NCBI GenBank assembly: GCA_030280995.1
Contig: JASXTE010000007.1
Span: 6,826,001-6,890,000 of the forward strand
Reading direction: 5' to 3'
DNA length: 64,000 bases
From: Hemileia vastatrix
Lineage: Eukaryota; Basidiomycota; Pucciniomycetes; Pucciniales; Zaghouaniaceae
Within the stretch, counting starts at the first letter, position 1. Every line of letters starts with the position of its first letter. Under the pieces are notes generated by a model. That model was not told the DNA's origin and made no database searches. It saw only the letters and a program-made list of their open reading frames with translations. Positions 21,572 through 33,329 of this stretch are shown piece after piece. The translations under genes were made by a program, and so were the position numbers.

Positions 21572-22912
21572 GCCCTGTAATCATAGATCTTCTCAAAGGC
21601 AGCCTTCCCCCAGTTGTTCTTCAAATTTCATTACTCCTTCTTTCCCCTGCTCAGCTGAGAAGTCAAATACTGTTCAACTAAAAAAGGATGATCATTTCAT
21701 ACTTATCAACTGACTGAAAATAAAAACTAATTATGATTCTTGTTCTTGTACAGAGAATGCAACTAAAATAGGATGGCCCCCTGCATCAAAAATCAATAGC
21801 TATCTTCTAATGGCCAATGAATTACAAAATAAGACAAAGGGAGGGATTTATCTTTTGCCTAAACAGATTTATGAATGTCTCAAGCATTACCAATTCAAAT
21901 ACAAGAAGAAAAAGACTCTTTAATTTTCTACTGGTTTTGGTATTACTGATATTGATATCAGTAAGGGCATAAAATCCATAGATGATAAACTCAAATCTGC
22001 ATGTCCATAATTTAATGAGATGGATGCTATTTTTGGAGAGCAAGCTGATGTTAATCATTCCAACATGTTGGATGGTGAAGATGCTATCCCCAAACATGAT
22101 GTTGAAGGAAATATTTTCCCTTCCTCTTCCTCCACTCAAGCCTCCCCTGTTCTAAATTCAACAAATCTATATAGCTTTCCAACAGATTCTTATGGTGATA
22201 TAAATCAAGTTGATCCCACTCCATTAATTTTTTATTTCTTGTCTAGTTGTTTTATTTTTCTATTTCTAAAAAGGCTAATGAACAAACCCAGGATCCTCAA
22301 GCAAGTGAGTCTGAAACTTGCATCAATGATGAAGAGGAAAATGTTATCTCCAAAAAAAAGTAAAGACCATCAACTACTTTGAATTTCAACAGTCATAGAA
22401 AGCAAAACAGAGATAGTTTTTCCCAAACCCCTTCTTCTTCCATTGATGATTTTCTGAAGAAAAATGAATCTGATAATTGATAGCATACCTCATAATAATT
22501 AAGTGAGCTTTTCTTTTCTTTTCACTCTAGGTAAAGTTGAAGTTTCAAGAAATACTCTCAACTTTCAAAGAAACAATACAAGCTCTCTTTACAAAGGGAT
22601 GATAGGGCACATGACTTGGAGGAGAAGAAATTTGAGCTTTCTTTACAGAGTGATGGGAGGGTACAAGACTTGGAGGAGAAGAAATCCAAGCTTTATTTAA
22701 AGAAGGACGAGTGGGCACATGACTTTGAGGTAAAAAAATTTGAGATAAAGAAAGGGGAGAAGGCTCTAGATTACAATTTCCCATTGGATCAAATAAAACT
22801 CAAGTATCAACTTGAAGATGGTTTGAAAAAGAAAGATTTCTTGAGAGAATGTGTTAAAACAAATAAATCTATTGATGAAATTGAAAGCTTAATGAAAATG
22901 TTTGATAAATAG
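21572..22912 (+). pseudogene. Decayed gene with SANT-like N-terminal part and coiled-coil C-terminus
   Basis: The frame opens MPCNHRSSQRQPSP at 21572. An intron with acceptor TTGTACAG ends near 21753. Then ENATKIGWPP, MANELQNKTKGGIYLLPKQ, FGITDIDISKGIKSIDDKL, and NEMDAIFGEQADV follow, with stops at 21919 (TAA) and 22009 (TAA). A second intron probably lies at about 22206-22273. After further breaks the 3' part is a charged coiled coil (RAHDLEEKKFEL, then RVQDLEEKKSKL) ending LMKMFDK with a stop at 22910. The pattern recalls proteins common in rust fungi that go with DNA transposons or have Myb/SANT-like domains. That is recollection, not a search. The multiple stops make it a pseudogene. Confidence 0.55.
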
Positions 22913-23246
22913 TTTTTTTCATTTCATTTAGAAAGTTTTCTTGATAGAATGCATTAAATTTAATTATCAATCCTTGGCACAAACTCCTCACTGAGATGTG
23001 AAACATTTTATTGCAACATTTTAGATTATTTTTTTGTTTGGTTAAATAAATTTTATTTTATTTCTTTTTGGTGATAAATTCATATGTGCTGACTTTTTAA
23101 AGGTCTTAAATCTAGATGATTTTTTTTTGAAAAAATTTGAAAAACTCATACATTTTTTCTTCTTTACATTCAAATCATTAAATTTACTTTTCTAAATACA
23201 GCCAAGTCAACAAAACTTTATATCTATTTTAAAAAATTGGCAATAC

Positions 23247-23372
23247 CCTGCCCTGCATTTTATTGAAGCAAGGGGTGGGTATCACCAAAAATTTTCTAAG
23301 TCATCAATTTCACATGTCAGATTTAAAAATTTAGCAATACCCACCCCTGCATTTTATTGAAGTAAGGAGTGG
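23247..23372. repeat. Two copies of a GC-rich hairpin
   Basis: CCCTGCATTTTATTGAAGCA with flanking ACCC/GGGT arms, and about 90 bp later CCCTGCATTTTATTGAAGTA with similar arms, form two related hairpins with an ATTTTATTGA loop. The duplication stands out against the AT-rich surroundings. Confidence 0.6.
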
Positions 23373-23944
23373 GAATCAACAAAATTTAATATAATTACAT
23401 ATATTAATATATAAACAACTAATATATATGAATATCCCTAGTTTTAAAGTAATGAAACTTCCTCTAGCCAAAATGTGGATAAAATCTAGAAACAAATGTT
23501 TGGGAATTTCCACCCGTGTAGGCTGAGGAGCCTCATGAAACAAATGAATGTTTTCATGATTACTTTTTATACAACACAGGGTTGTTAGCCCATTACTTTA
23601 TTTTACGAATTTAAAATATAAGAGTTATTTATAAAAAATTTATGAAAAAATAAAAAATATTTGATGACTCTACTCATCCCCATACTTTTTTGATCTAAAT
23701 AAAGTTTTTTTATATCTGTTATATTTACCTTCTTTTTTTACCTTTTTTATTTGGTGGATTAAGTTTTGACTGAATTGAAAAGAACATCTGAGATGTGTGA
23801 GCTCTTGACAAGATTCCAAGCCATGTGGAGCTTTGGTTGTTTGGTGATGATCCTGAGAAGAGTTCAAAATATTTTTGATGATTCCAGTTCCCAATTCAAA
23901 ATTGATTATACAGTTGTGATCCAGAAACTATAACCCATGACCTT

Positions 23945-24082
23945 TTATTTAAGCTGGGGAGGAATATGCTTTCCAGTAATAGGTTTAATATAAGAGAAAA
24001 TCCCCAAAGTAAGATAATTGATGTCATTCTTATTGGTATAAATCTTGTTATGAAAACCATATTGTAATTTTTTCAAGCGATT
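23945..24082 (-). pseudogene. C-terminal coding relic cut by solo LTR C
   Basis: On the minus strand the frame reads RLKKLQYGFHNKIY, INYLTLGIFSYIKPITGK, IPPQLK and stops at 23945. Across the solo LTR (24083-25258) the same frame appears to go on upstream from 25259 (LGSLNYFMAN). Codon use looks protein-like, but I do not recognise the family and the upstream part is quickly lost. Confidence 0.4.
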
Positions 24083-25258
24083 TTTCAGCCTAAATATCCT
24101 TAGGACTGAGTATTTCTTATGCTTAAAATAAGATAACCTTAAGTACATTAAGCTTATATCTTAAAAATAAGGTTAAAATAATAATATATATTATTTTATT
24201 ATATATATATATAATTATTATTCTATTATATAACTTATAATAGTTTAAATAGCTTATCCATGGCCTAATAATACTTATTAAGGTGTTAATGGAGTCATAA
24301 TATACTTATCTTAAGTGATATGAAGTAATTATTGACATACATAAGCTTATATGTATACATAAATCTCATATTCAGTGAAATATGCGGTATATTATGTATA
24401 TTTAGGTATATAAGTGGGTTTTAGCCCCTTAATAGCCTATAACCTTTGTTTTTCTGCTTATTTTAGGTCATATGGACGAAATCAGTGGACTCACAACGCC
24501 TACAGAAGCATAGACACCTATATCAGGCGCATACACCCAGTTTGGACAACTAAAATTACTTCCTTGGATGGTTATTCATGGATTTATGGGTTGGAAGGAT
24601 ATTTCTGGGTTAATGTGGATGCTTGGGGATGTTATTGGGGGCTTGGACATTTTATTTGTTTCTTTATATGCTTTTAGTTTCATTAAATCTCTTTTTGATT
24701 GTTTATTTTACCTGTTTCCTTATGGTATCCGCTTTTATCTGGATTTTCTATTTATGGTATGGATCAGTGTTATTATTAATATTGATGGAGGGTCCTTACT
24801 GGAGGTCTGGGTGTTGAAACTGCTTGAAGTGGACGCCATGGGGAGGTGATGGGCCCTCACGGTGCTATAATTGCGGGGGATAGCAGTGACATCATCTGGA
24901 TTGAAAGTCTGTGCACTCCAGTGGATTTGGGTATAAGTAAGGAGGTATTTTGACGGTTATTTATCATCATTCAATTACTACAACTCCAAAAAACACTACT
25001 ATACAATTATTAACATTTAGAAATATATTATAAAGCCACTATAAATTGATATTATCTTTATATAAGCTATAACTATATTTTATTCATCTATTTTCCACCA
25101 CTAGCACGCATTTAAATCCAAGTATTGTGAGTTTTATTTGAGTATAACTATTTTATTAGTCTTCCCCTGAGGTTTAATCACTAAATCATTTATCAATAAG
25201 TAGTAGGACCATAAATAAACACTGTTATATCATACTTATATACTAGACTATACTGACA
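24083..25258 (+). mobile_element. Solo LTR, family C
   Basis: The 1,176-bp LTR (start TTTCAGCC, mutated from TGTCAGCC; end TATACTGACA) is flanked by a perfect 5-bp duplication CGATT (24078-24082, 25259-25263). It contains GTATAAGTAAGGAGG near 24931, the counterpart of the TATA region of LTR D. It interrupts a minus-strand coding relic. Confidence 0.93.
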
Positions 25259-25394
25259 CGATTGGCCATGAAATAATTGAGTGATCCTAAGCTTTGGGTG
25301 ATAAAATCTTAGATAATTATCAGATAAGAGTTTTTGAAGCCTTATTCTCTAATTATGCAATATAAAACACAAAATAAATTATGTGATATTTGGA

Positions 25395-25715
25395 AAAAAA
25401 GCTTAATTTTAAAGGTCAATATCTCAGCAACCAATAAAAAAAATCAAAATCTGTTTATTGGAAATAAAATATAAGCTTCAGGAGAATTTTCAGTTAAAGG
25501 AAATTTGATTTAAATAAGCATAACCCTAATTTGCTACATAAAAAAATGAAATAAAAAAATTTAAATTGGGAAAAAGAGGCTCAACTTTAATGGTCAATAT
25601 CTCAGCAACCACTGAACCAAATTCAAATCTGTTTGTGGGAAATGAGAGGTAGCCTTAAAAATAATCTAAAGGTAAAAGAAAATTAGATTTTAATAAACCT
25701 AACCCTAATTCAAAG
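25395..25715. repeat. Diverged tandem duplication of about 150 bp
   Basis: Two blocks (about 25395-25545 and 25570-25715) share GGTCAATATCTCAGCAACCA, AAATCTGTTT, and TAACCCTAATT in the same order. They are perhaps 75-80 percent alike by eye. Confidence 0.7.
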
Positions 25716-27092
25716 TCTTATTTTCAAAAATTTTGAAAAACTTGAAAAGTGGTAATGAAGATGAGAACAAGAGGAGTTTAATAATTTCACTGTTATCCAG
25801 ATAAGAGTTATACATATATTTAAGTATGAAATTTTCATAGAAGGAATGAGATATCATCTGGGCATGTAAAAAATGAGATGAAACTTACCTTGATTGAAAA
25901 GTAGGAAAAATAGAGTGAGAAAGATGATGTTCGAATTTGGAAGAGATTGAATATCGAGTAAGTGAAACTCATAAATAATCTGCAATGTATGCGTTTTAAT
26001 GACATGGAGCCAAAAAAAAGTGAAGTAGGGGAAAGGGGGGATAATGACCATGCCAAGGAGGCATGAAGAGTAGGGTGATGGAGCTAAAAAAGAAAAAAAA
26101 GGTTAATTTTACCATTGAAATCAAAAATAACCACTTACAAAAAAATTTAGATACAAAAAATAAAAAAATTAATTAGCAATTAAAAAATCAAAAAAAGAAT
26201 AAAATGACTTACCTGGAGAGATGATATGAGAAAATTAATGAAATCAAATTGTTTGAGGGATGTTGGAGGAGAAGAGGAAAAGGATATGAGGGATGAATGA
26301 AAAAAGAAACAGTGAAAAATTATGCAATTGCTGAAAATATGCAATTTCATGTTGAGATGGTGAATGAAAACAAATGAGACATCAAAAAAATAGACATTCA
26401 GCGTAAATTCAAAATAAAAATGAATATGCAAAAAACAAAAAAACAAAAACACCAAACCAAGTGAATAAAGCACAGAAGTTAAACATTTGGAGAGTATGAA
26501 AAAAAAATGAAAAGGGTTGTGTTTCAAAATGTTGGAGGGTGGTTTGAATAATGACAGAGCATATGCTGGTGGAAAGAATGTTCTGTGATTCAAGGGAGGG
26601 GAGAGCTGGTGCTGGTCTGTGATCCTCTTCTTCATAAAGATCATTGAAAAGACATATAAGCTAAATTTTCCGCCAACCAAAGTCAGAGTCAGAGTCAGCG
26701 GCTAAAACTAAGGTGATAGCATTCATATCTGTGTGAAGTTGCTTCCTATTAGAGAGGTGCTTCATTATTGTCACTAGAAAAGGTTGTCAGTAGAAGGTTT
26801 AGGTGATGAGTGGGAAGTGGGAGTTTGCCACCAAATGAGCAGATGGGGTGTGTAGATAGAAAAAAGTGTTATGTGTTTTCCACAAAAATTAAGTATCAAA
26901 GAGTGAAGAGACACATTCACCAGAAAAAAAACATCGGCACCTGATAGCAGGTTCCAATCCCTATCTTTTACTTAACTCAATTTCAGCTCAGCTGTAATTC
27001 TTCTGGAAAGACTGTGCACTGAAAAATGAGAACACTAGCTTGTGCAAAATCAAATCAAATTTAATCTTTAAAAAAAACTGAATCTAGGGATA

Positions 27093-27112
27093 GGCACCTG
27101 CTAGCAGGTGCC
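27093..27112. repeat. Perfect 20-bp palindrome
   Basis: GGCACCTGCTAGCAGGTGCC is its own reverse complement. A degenerate version, GGCACCTGATAGCAGGTTCC, lies at 26936-26955, and each is near a copy of a direct repeat containing AATTAAGTATCA. Confidence 0.85.
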
Positions 27113-27263
27113 ACTTGATTTTTTGCTGTGATTAAGATGAGAAAAATTTTATGTGTTCACCACCAAAATTAAGTATCATAGAGTGATGAGATACATAAGG
27201 ATGGAATATGCAATTATATGTCATGTGACTTTCTTTCAAATCAATCATGGATGTGATGAGTTT

Positions 27264-27410
27264 GGGATCAGGAATTAGGAACATAGATTGGGGTTTAAGA
27301 GGCAGGATAATGCATTATTGGGGATTCCTTATCCACCAGCCCTGGGGCTAGTGAATAAGAATCTTCCGCACTTAATAATGTCTATCCTGGGAAAATAAAT
27401 TCCTGATCCC
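27264..27410. repeat. 147-bp foldback element
   Basis: Outer arms GGGATCAGGAATT and AATTCCTGATCCC are perfect over 13 bp. Inner segments also pair in order: CAGGATA with TATCCTG, CATTATT with AATAATG, GATTCCTTAT with ATAAGAATC, and CCAGCCC with GGGCTAG around the centre at about 27340. It could be a small MITE or the template of a long hairpin RNA. Confidence 0.75.
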
Positions 27411-28264
27411 TAATTGCAGATCCCTGAAAATTGATACCCCCTAATGTGGGTGGATTTGGTTTGAAATTCTTTAGAATTAAATTATAATATCATTGTGATA
27501 GTAGTTAAGTTTATATAAAGCTATTAGTGTTTCCTACCTTTCTTAATAATTAATTTCTGTTAAAACTCTTAAACTTTCAAATCTCTTTTGATTATTAAGT
27601 TCAAACCCTTCATGAGACTCCTTGAATTTTAGTGTTACTCTACCATACACTATTATTTAACTCAAACTTATCTTAGGTGTATCTTCAAACCACCCCCTTT
27701 AAGTGTTCCTCTGTGCTTTGAAGTAGTCATCAATCATCTTTTCCAATCCCACTTACTCAGGAACACCCTTGACCTTGTGCGTAGGCTGTCTGGTGACAGA
27801 TATATGAGATTAAATGGGCTAAGGGAAAAACAAACTGAAATGTGTCATGTTGAAGGACAGATATTGAATGTGCAAAAATAGATACAAAACAACATAAAGT
27901 AGAAAAAATTGAGAATTAAATACATAAGGACCTTATTTGCTGTTGTGTTAAAATCATATGGCACTCAATTGTTCTCACTTATGCAATTTGTTTTTATAAA
28001 GATAATTTGTTGATGGACATTAACACAAGTGATGATTGGATCAAAAGTGGAACATTAGAGCACCCCCAGCCATTTCAGAAAATATTCAGTAGCTATATGC
28101 ATTTTACTGGTGCCATTTGTTACTTAATTGAAATATTTATCAGCTGTATGTAAAATATTTAATTAAACATGCATTAAAAAATATTCATCAATTGTATAAC
28201 ACATTCAGTAACTACTAGCACATCCATTTCACACTTCAACTCATACACACACATCCCCAATAAC

Positions 28265-28802
28265 ATGGCAAAACAATTCATGTGCATTATAGATGAACTA
28301 CAATCTATTGAAGAATAAGAAATAATATTTAGAGAACTTTTAGAATCAATGAATTCAAGTAATAAATCCCACAAAAAAACATTTATTAATTGCAATCACA
28401 TTGATGGACATCACCATCTTATGAAAGACTACTTTAATACTAATAGTACCTACAGCTCAACCATCTTTCACCCCCATTTTTGCATTGGTAAAACTCTATT
28501 TCTTAAAATTTCTAATGATCTATAGCAACATAATATGTATTGGACACAGAGAACTTTAAATCAAAAAAAATGTCTTGTATCCACTCTTTGACTCAATTTA
28601 ATTTATGATAGGATTGTTGCATCCAAGTTGGTTTGTCACATGAGAAAAAAATCACTTCTGTTCTGTGTCAACTTCCCTATGGAATCATTGCAGATGGAGC
28701 AGATGAATATGTCCAAATTGGAGAAAGTACCACCCTAGAACGTCTAAAACACTCCATCAAGGACATCATCACATTGTATAAGGCTGAATACTTATGTGAA
28801 CC
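28265..28802 (+). pseudogene. PIF/Harbinger-type transposase, N-terminal part, truncated
   Basis: From the ATG at 28265 the frame reads MAKQFMCIIDELQSIEE, then a TAA, then EIIFRELLESMNSS, HLMKDYFNTNSTYS, FHPHFCIGKTLFLKI. After a frame slip it goes on SVLCQLPYGIIADGADEYVQ, IGESTTLERLKHSI, and YKAEYLCEP up to 28802. The order (LMKDYF, then FxxxFxxxxxLFLxI, then LxYGxxADxxDEYxxIGESTxxExLK) is the N-terminal region of Harbinger-like transposases (plant-type DDE_Tnp_4 relatives). The catalytic half is missing because LTR C inserted at 28803; its remainder would lie right of the window. Confidence 0.75.
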
Positions 28803-29320
28803 TGTCAGCCTAGATATCCGTAGGACTGAGTATTTCTTATACTTAAAATAAGATAACCTTAAGTAAATTAAGCTTTTATCTTAAAAATAAGGTTAAAACA
28901 ATAATATATATGATTATATTACATATATATATAATTATTACTCTATTATATAAATTATAGTAGTTTAAATAGCTTATCCATAGCCTAATAATACTTATTA
29001 AGGTGTTAATAGAGTCATAATATACTTATCTTAAGTGATATTAAGTAATTATTGACATACATAAGCTTATATGTATACATAAATCTCATATTCAGTGAAA
29101 TATGCAGTATATTATGTATATTTAGGTATATAAGTGGGTTTTAGCCTCTTAATAGCCTATAAACTTTGTTTTTCTGCTTATTTTAGGTCATATTGACGTA
29201 TCCAGTGGACTCACAACACCTAAAGAAGCATATACATCTATTTCAGGTGCATACACTCAGTTTTGACAACTTAATCTGCTTCCTTGGATGGATATTCATG
29301 GATTTATGGGTTGGGAGGTC
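28803..29320 (+). mobile_element. LTR of family C, left part only
   Basis: TGTCAGCCTAGATATCC starts a copy of LTR C that runs colinear with 24083-24600 and stops abruptly at 29320 where element D begins. The left flank is GAACC (28798-28802). The rest should lie beyond element D, outside the window. Confidence 0.88.
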
Positions 29321-30487
29321 TGTCAGCCTGTATATCTCCAGGACTGAGTAAAAAGTAATTATAAGTTATGTTAAACACATGAACTATACATGGGAATAAT
29401 AAATAAGAGTACACAAATAGTATACATAAGTAAAATTATGATAATACACAAAAAATGCCATTATAACACCTTATATACACGCATATATCCACCTTTTATA
29501 GGTCTTATGTACTTAATATTAAGTTGGAATATGTTAGGGTAATCTTAAGAACCTTAAGTATAAGGCTACATAATTTTTAAGTACACTTAAAGCTGTTATA
29601 TTCATTGTTTTATGCAAAAAACAAGAAATGCGCTTTATTTCACTTAAAAGTTGACTATATGCGCTATAAAATTGAGAATATCAAAATTGCGCTTTGACAG
29701 ATCAATTGGGCTCATTTAGAACTATTGATTTGGCTATTTAAATGCATAAAAATAACACTTTTCAAATTTGGTGTTTTTTATGCCAGAAATGGCTTCTGTG
29801 TACTGGCCACATACTGCCTGCTTTTTTCCCGTGTGAATAGCTTCATTTTTAGCAAAGTTAGCTTTTTCACACTATAATTACCCCACATTCTACGCCCACT
29901 GTGGGGAAACACACTAAAATAGGCGACAGGCGCTTATTTAGTGTCCTAGCTTAATTAATAATGCATTGACCTTGTTTATATGCACTAATTTCATTAATAA
30001 CCTCACTCTTGGCACTTTATTTCATCACCACGCTTAAATTCGCCTAATTTTAGTTAAGGATTTACCCGTGCAAGCGCCTGCCAAGAACTGCATGTAGTTA
30101 CCCCACATCTCACGCTCTTTTTTAAGTTTTTGGGTGGTTTCTCAGTCAATTTTGGTTATTTTTGAATGGGAATTTCACGTAGTATAATGTCAGGATTAGC
30201 CCCATTATTTCTACAGTCAATCCCCCTTATTATTAAGCTATTATTAACCTTAAAAAGTCTCCTTTAGTCTTTAATATTATTGTTTTATACGCATATACTC
30301 TCTTTTTGTCTTTTTCTTTAATTTTGATGGATTTCCCTTATTATTACAGGATTTTGGCGGGTCTTACTCTTCTAATTATGTCATGGGTTACTGGGAATGT
30401 TGATGGGCATGTCTATTAGTTGTTTAGAGGCGTCATTAACTGTGTATTGGGTGGTATACCAAGGGAATCATTGGGGAACTCAGTGTG

Positions 30488-30494
30488 TATAAAA
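30488..30494 (+). promoter_or_regulatory. TATA box in LTR D
   Basis: TATAAAA in the context GTGTATAAAAGGAGG lies about 300 bp before the point of the B1 insertion. It is the only strong TATA motif in this part of the LTR, so transcription of D probably starts near 30520, in which case B1 separates promoter and gag-pol. Confidence 0.55.
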
Positions 30495-30795
30495 GGAGGA
30501 GGTTTTTGGGTTGTATTTCTTCATTCTTTATCATTACAATTCAACCAATATAACCAAATAAATTACAATACATATCAATTAGTACTTTTATAAGACTTTT
30601 GAATAGTATCTGAATTAAATAATCTATTTTTCTACCAACTACAAAGAGTGTAAGCCATATATAAGAATAGTGAGAATTATATTACTGAGAACTTTATATT
30701 TGATTATATTTTACAACTTAGTGGATTAAAACTACAGTATTCATATAGGACCATTAAAATCTTCTAGACAACTGACTATTCAAGCTAGTTCACGT

Positions 30796-31928
30796 TATGG
30801 TAAGGTAAACTCTTACAGTCGCCTTGCTGTAAGCAGAATCCGGAGGAGATGTGTGGATTTAGCTGAAAACCCCGTCCTTCCAATAAAAATAACAAAATGG
30901 GAATTCTAAATCACTAAGCTAACCAATCTACTTGGATCGGATTGATAAAAATAATGAAACTCTAAAATATTTAACGCTTATTGAGATTTAAAGAAAGTGG
31001 CTGTTGATAAAAGAAATACTGATAACAACAATTAAGGTGTACCAGTGAAAGATCTGTAAAGATTGACTTTTATGTTTTTATAATAATTTGAATTTTTATG
31101 AGACAGCAATAATCAAGTCCCAGCAATGAAGACCTTTCTAAAGATACCCTGTATGAAGTGTTATTTAAACTGTTGAATTGTATTTCTAAAATGTTATGTA
31201 AAAATAATAATGTTATAAGGGTATTACAAGTTATTTTAATTTGTTGAGTAATAAAAAATGAGACCGTGGTAGTTAATGATTAAGCTGTATGATGTGTCCC
31301 CCTTCTCAATTTCGAGTTTGAGAGTCGCTTAAGTATTCCTAGTCACGTGCCTAAGTTTTCCCCTCCAGAGCTCTTCCAGAGTCAATCCGGAGCCCGTACG
31401 GAGTCCGTACGGAACCGGAACGGAGTCCGTACGGAGTCGAAACGGAGTCCGTCCGGACTTCCGGACTCAATTTAGAACCTTAAAACCATAATAAAAAATC
31501 TAAAAAAATTACACATAATAGAGCTACTTCCCCTTTACCTACCAAACTAATTTTCGTAGTCTGCGCAGCTCTAATTACCCCGTGAAAATTCATCAAAGTT
31601 AAGTAATTTTTGAAAACGTAAATATTTCTATAAAACTTTAAAATTCATTTAAAAATATAAGAAAAATAGTAAAAATTCTGGGAAAATTTCCCAAGGTTCT
31701 TGAGTGACTCGACTTAATACTTATAAATTTTTCAGACCGTAAAAATAAGTTTTCTCCGCAAAATAAATTGTTTTCGTGTAGGCATTTGCTCGTGACCAAT
31801 TTCTTCATATTTAAAACTCCAATAGATTAAATAAAACCCTTTTTATAAAAAATAACAACACCAATCTTGCACGATGTAATAACTCCATTTACGTACTTAG
31901 GTGCCGTACTAAACTTTAGGCTACCACA
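30796..31928 (-). repeat. 3' LTR of B1
   Basis: On the plus strand it reads TATGGTAAGG to GGCTACCACA, so the sense LTR is TGTGGTAGCC to CCTTACCATA. The terminal repeat is TGTGGTA/TACCATA with one mismatch. Confidence 0.95.
31387..31457. repeat. TCCGTACGGA minisatellite in LTR (3 sites)
   Basis: Three CCGTACGG palindromes occur in 11- and 22-bp units with CGGAGTC spacers. The 5' LTR of the same element has six. Confidence 0.9.
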
Positions 31929-31938
31929 TCCTCCCTCC
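31929..31938 (-). promoter_or_regulatory. Polypurine tract of B1
   Basis: GGAGGGAGGA in the sense strand abuts the first base of the 3' LTR. Confidence 0.9.
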
Positions 31939-32051
31939 AATCGAGAATGTCCCCATTCTTAAAACTTTGCATAAGTGGTTGAACACAATATTCATCTTTA
32001 ACCTTCAACCACCATCTTCTTTAATCAACTATAAAATTCATCTTCATCAAT

Positions 32052-32747
32052 ATGTCTTCCAAAGAACTTGTCGCTCCATGTGAACTCTGCGCTCGATACC
32101 AGGTACCTTGTTTAATGTCCAACCCTAATCTTCCTGGCAGAACAGCTTGCGACTTATGCCGTGTGAAAAAAGTCAAATGCAACCGGCCAATAGTTCCTTC
32201 TAAAACAAACGTATATTTAGGACCAGCAGCTCTCCCTGATCCCTCAACTTCTAAAAAGCGATCCAAAATTCCTGTCTTCTTAAAACGAATAAGAACAAAA
32301 ACAGCTTCAAAAGTTCAATCTTCATCAACGGATCCCGGCCTAATTTTGCCTTCACAAGATCCTAATCCTATAACGCCAGTACCCCCAACTAACTTTGCTG
32401 AGACTATGTTTCCTGGCTCTAAATGTAAGACCCTATTTATCTTACTAAAAAAAAAAACTTTTAATCAAAATTGACTAAACCTATGACTTAATAACATATT
32501 TGAACTTCTAGCTGTCGAAATAACCAACACTGATGATGTTGGTAGAGTGAAGACGGACTATATCAATCATTACCCAAATTTTCATCACTATCTTTTTCTT
32601 GACTTTACTAATGAGTTGAAACGAAAAATGCTGGCCTATTTTCAAGAAACTCCAGCTAATAACCATGAAGACCTCATGAAAAGAAGAATTTTAATGCAAA
32701 GCTTTGATAATGATGTTGAACAATTTCAAAGAAATTATCTTTTCTAA
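32052..32747 (+). CDS. Antisense zinc-cluster protein, B1 (two exons)
   Basis: Exon 1 is 32052-32424, intron 32425-32511 (87 nt, GTAAGA...CTTCTAG, with a TGACTAAAC branch-like site), exon 2 is 32512-32747. Splicing keeps the frame (phase 1) and gives 202 aa. Cysteines C10, C13, C20, C33, C36 and C43 fit CX2CX6CX12CX2CX6C. The second half (ACDLCRVKKVKCNRP) looks like the first half of Gal4-type Zn2Cys6 clusters and the first half (CELCARYQVPC) like their second half, so the cluster is permuted. A basic, proline-rich middle and a C-terminal LAYFQETPANNHEDLMKRR module follow. The gene is antisense to gag-pol, 123 bp inside the 3' LTR. A role in transcription, packaging or silencing control of the element is inference. 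Confidence 0.8.
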
Positions 32748-33329
32748 CAGTATAACTTGATAAAATTTTGTTTTTGCTTGGTCTTCTTAAACTTTCAACA
32801 TAAATGATGTTTTCTTTCTTCTCTGGCTTGATATAACATAAAATAAAATAATATAAATCTTGTGATGATTCCACTACTGAGAGAAAGGTTTGAATCCCTT
32901 CAGACTCCCATATACCAGTCTTCCTTCTTGTCACAGCATTGAGAGAGTGGATCTTCCTATGAGCCGAATACTCCTGATTCCAACCTCATAGGGCCCCCCA
33001 CTGAGCCGAATTCTATGATTCCAATCTCGCCATAAGGTCCTCCAAGCTTCACACCAAAAAAAAATGGCCTAACTATGAGGCACTAAAAAAAATCATTCCC
33101 TAAAATCCAACTACCATCCTAACTTCTGATTCCTTCATCACAATTTTCAAACTTTGCTATACAGCAAACCCATAAAATACTTTTGCCAGGCTTCCAATAA
33201 TAATATTAACTTTAGACCATGTTAAAGCGCCACAAATTTCACCTAATTAACCATTATGCTTTCCTTAGCATCATCACCACCTAAAATTTTAGCCTCCTAA
33301 AGCTTTCAGCACCCAATTCCAGAAATAAT

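Larger units (their letters stand above)
22913..24082. other. AT-rich relic DNA with hairpin repeats
   Basis: Apart from the paired hairpin repeat (23247-23372) and the short minus-strand coding relic at 23945-24082, I see no gene. A T-rich block lies at 23010-23170. Confidence 0.4.
25259..28264. other. Relic DNA with repeats, no gene
   Basis: A 3-kb stretch without a supportable gene. Open frames of 65-166 codons here are F/S/I-rich reading of A-rich DNA and lack domain structure. The stretch contains a tandem block (25395-25715), direct repeats of about 50 bp near 26870 and 27145, a perfect palindrome and a foldback, each listed separately. Confidence 0.5.

Noticed and set aside
26180..26680. 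166-codon minus-strand frame rich in F, S, H and I
   Set aside because: Low-complexity composition from A-rich plus-strand DNA, no domain and no relatives evident.
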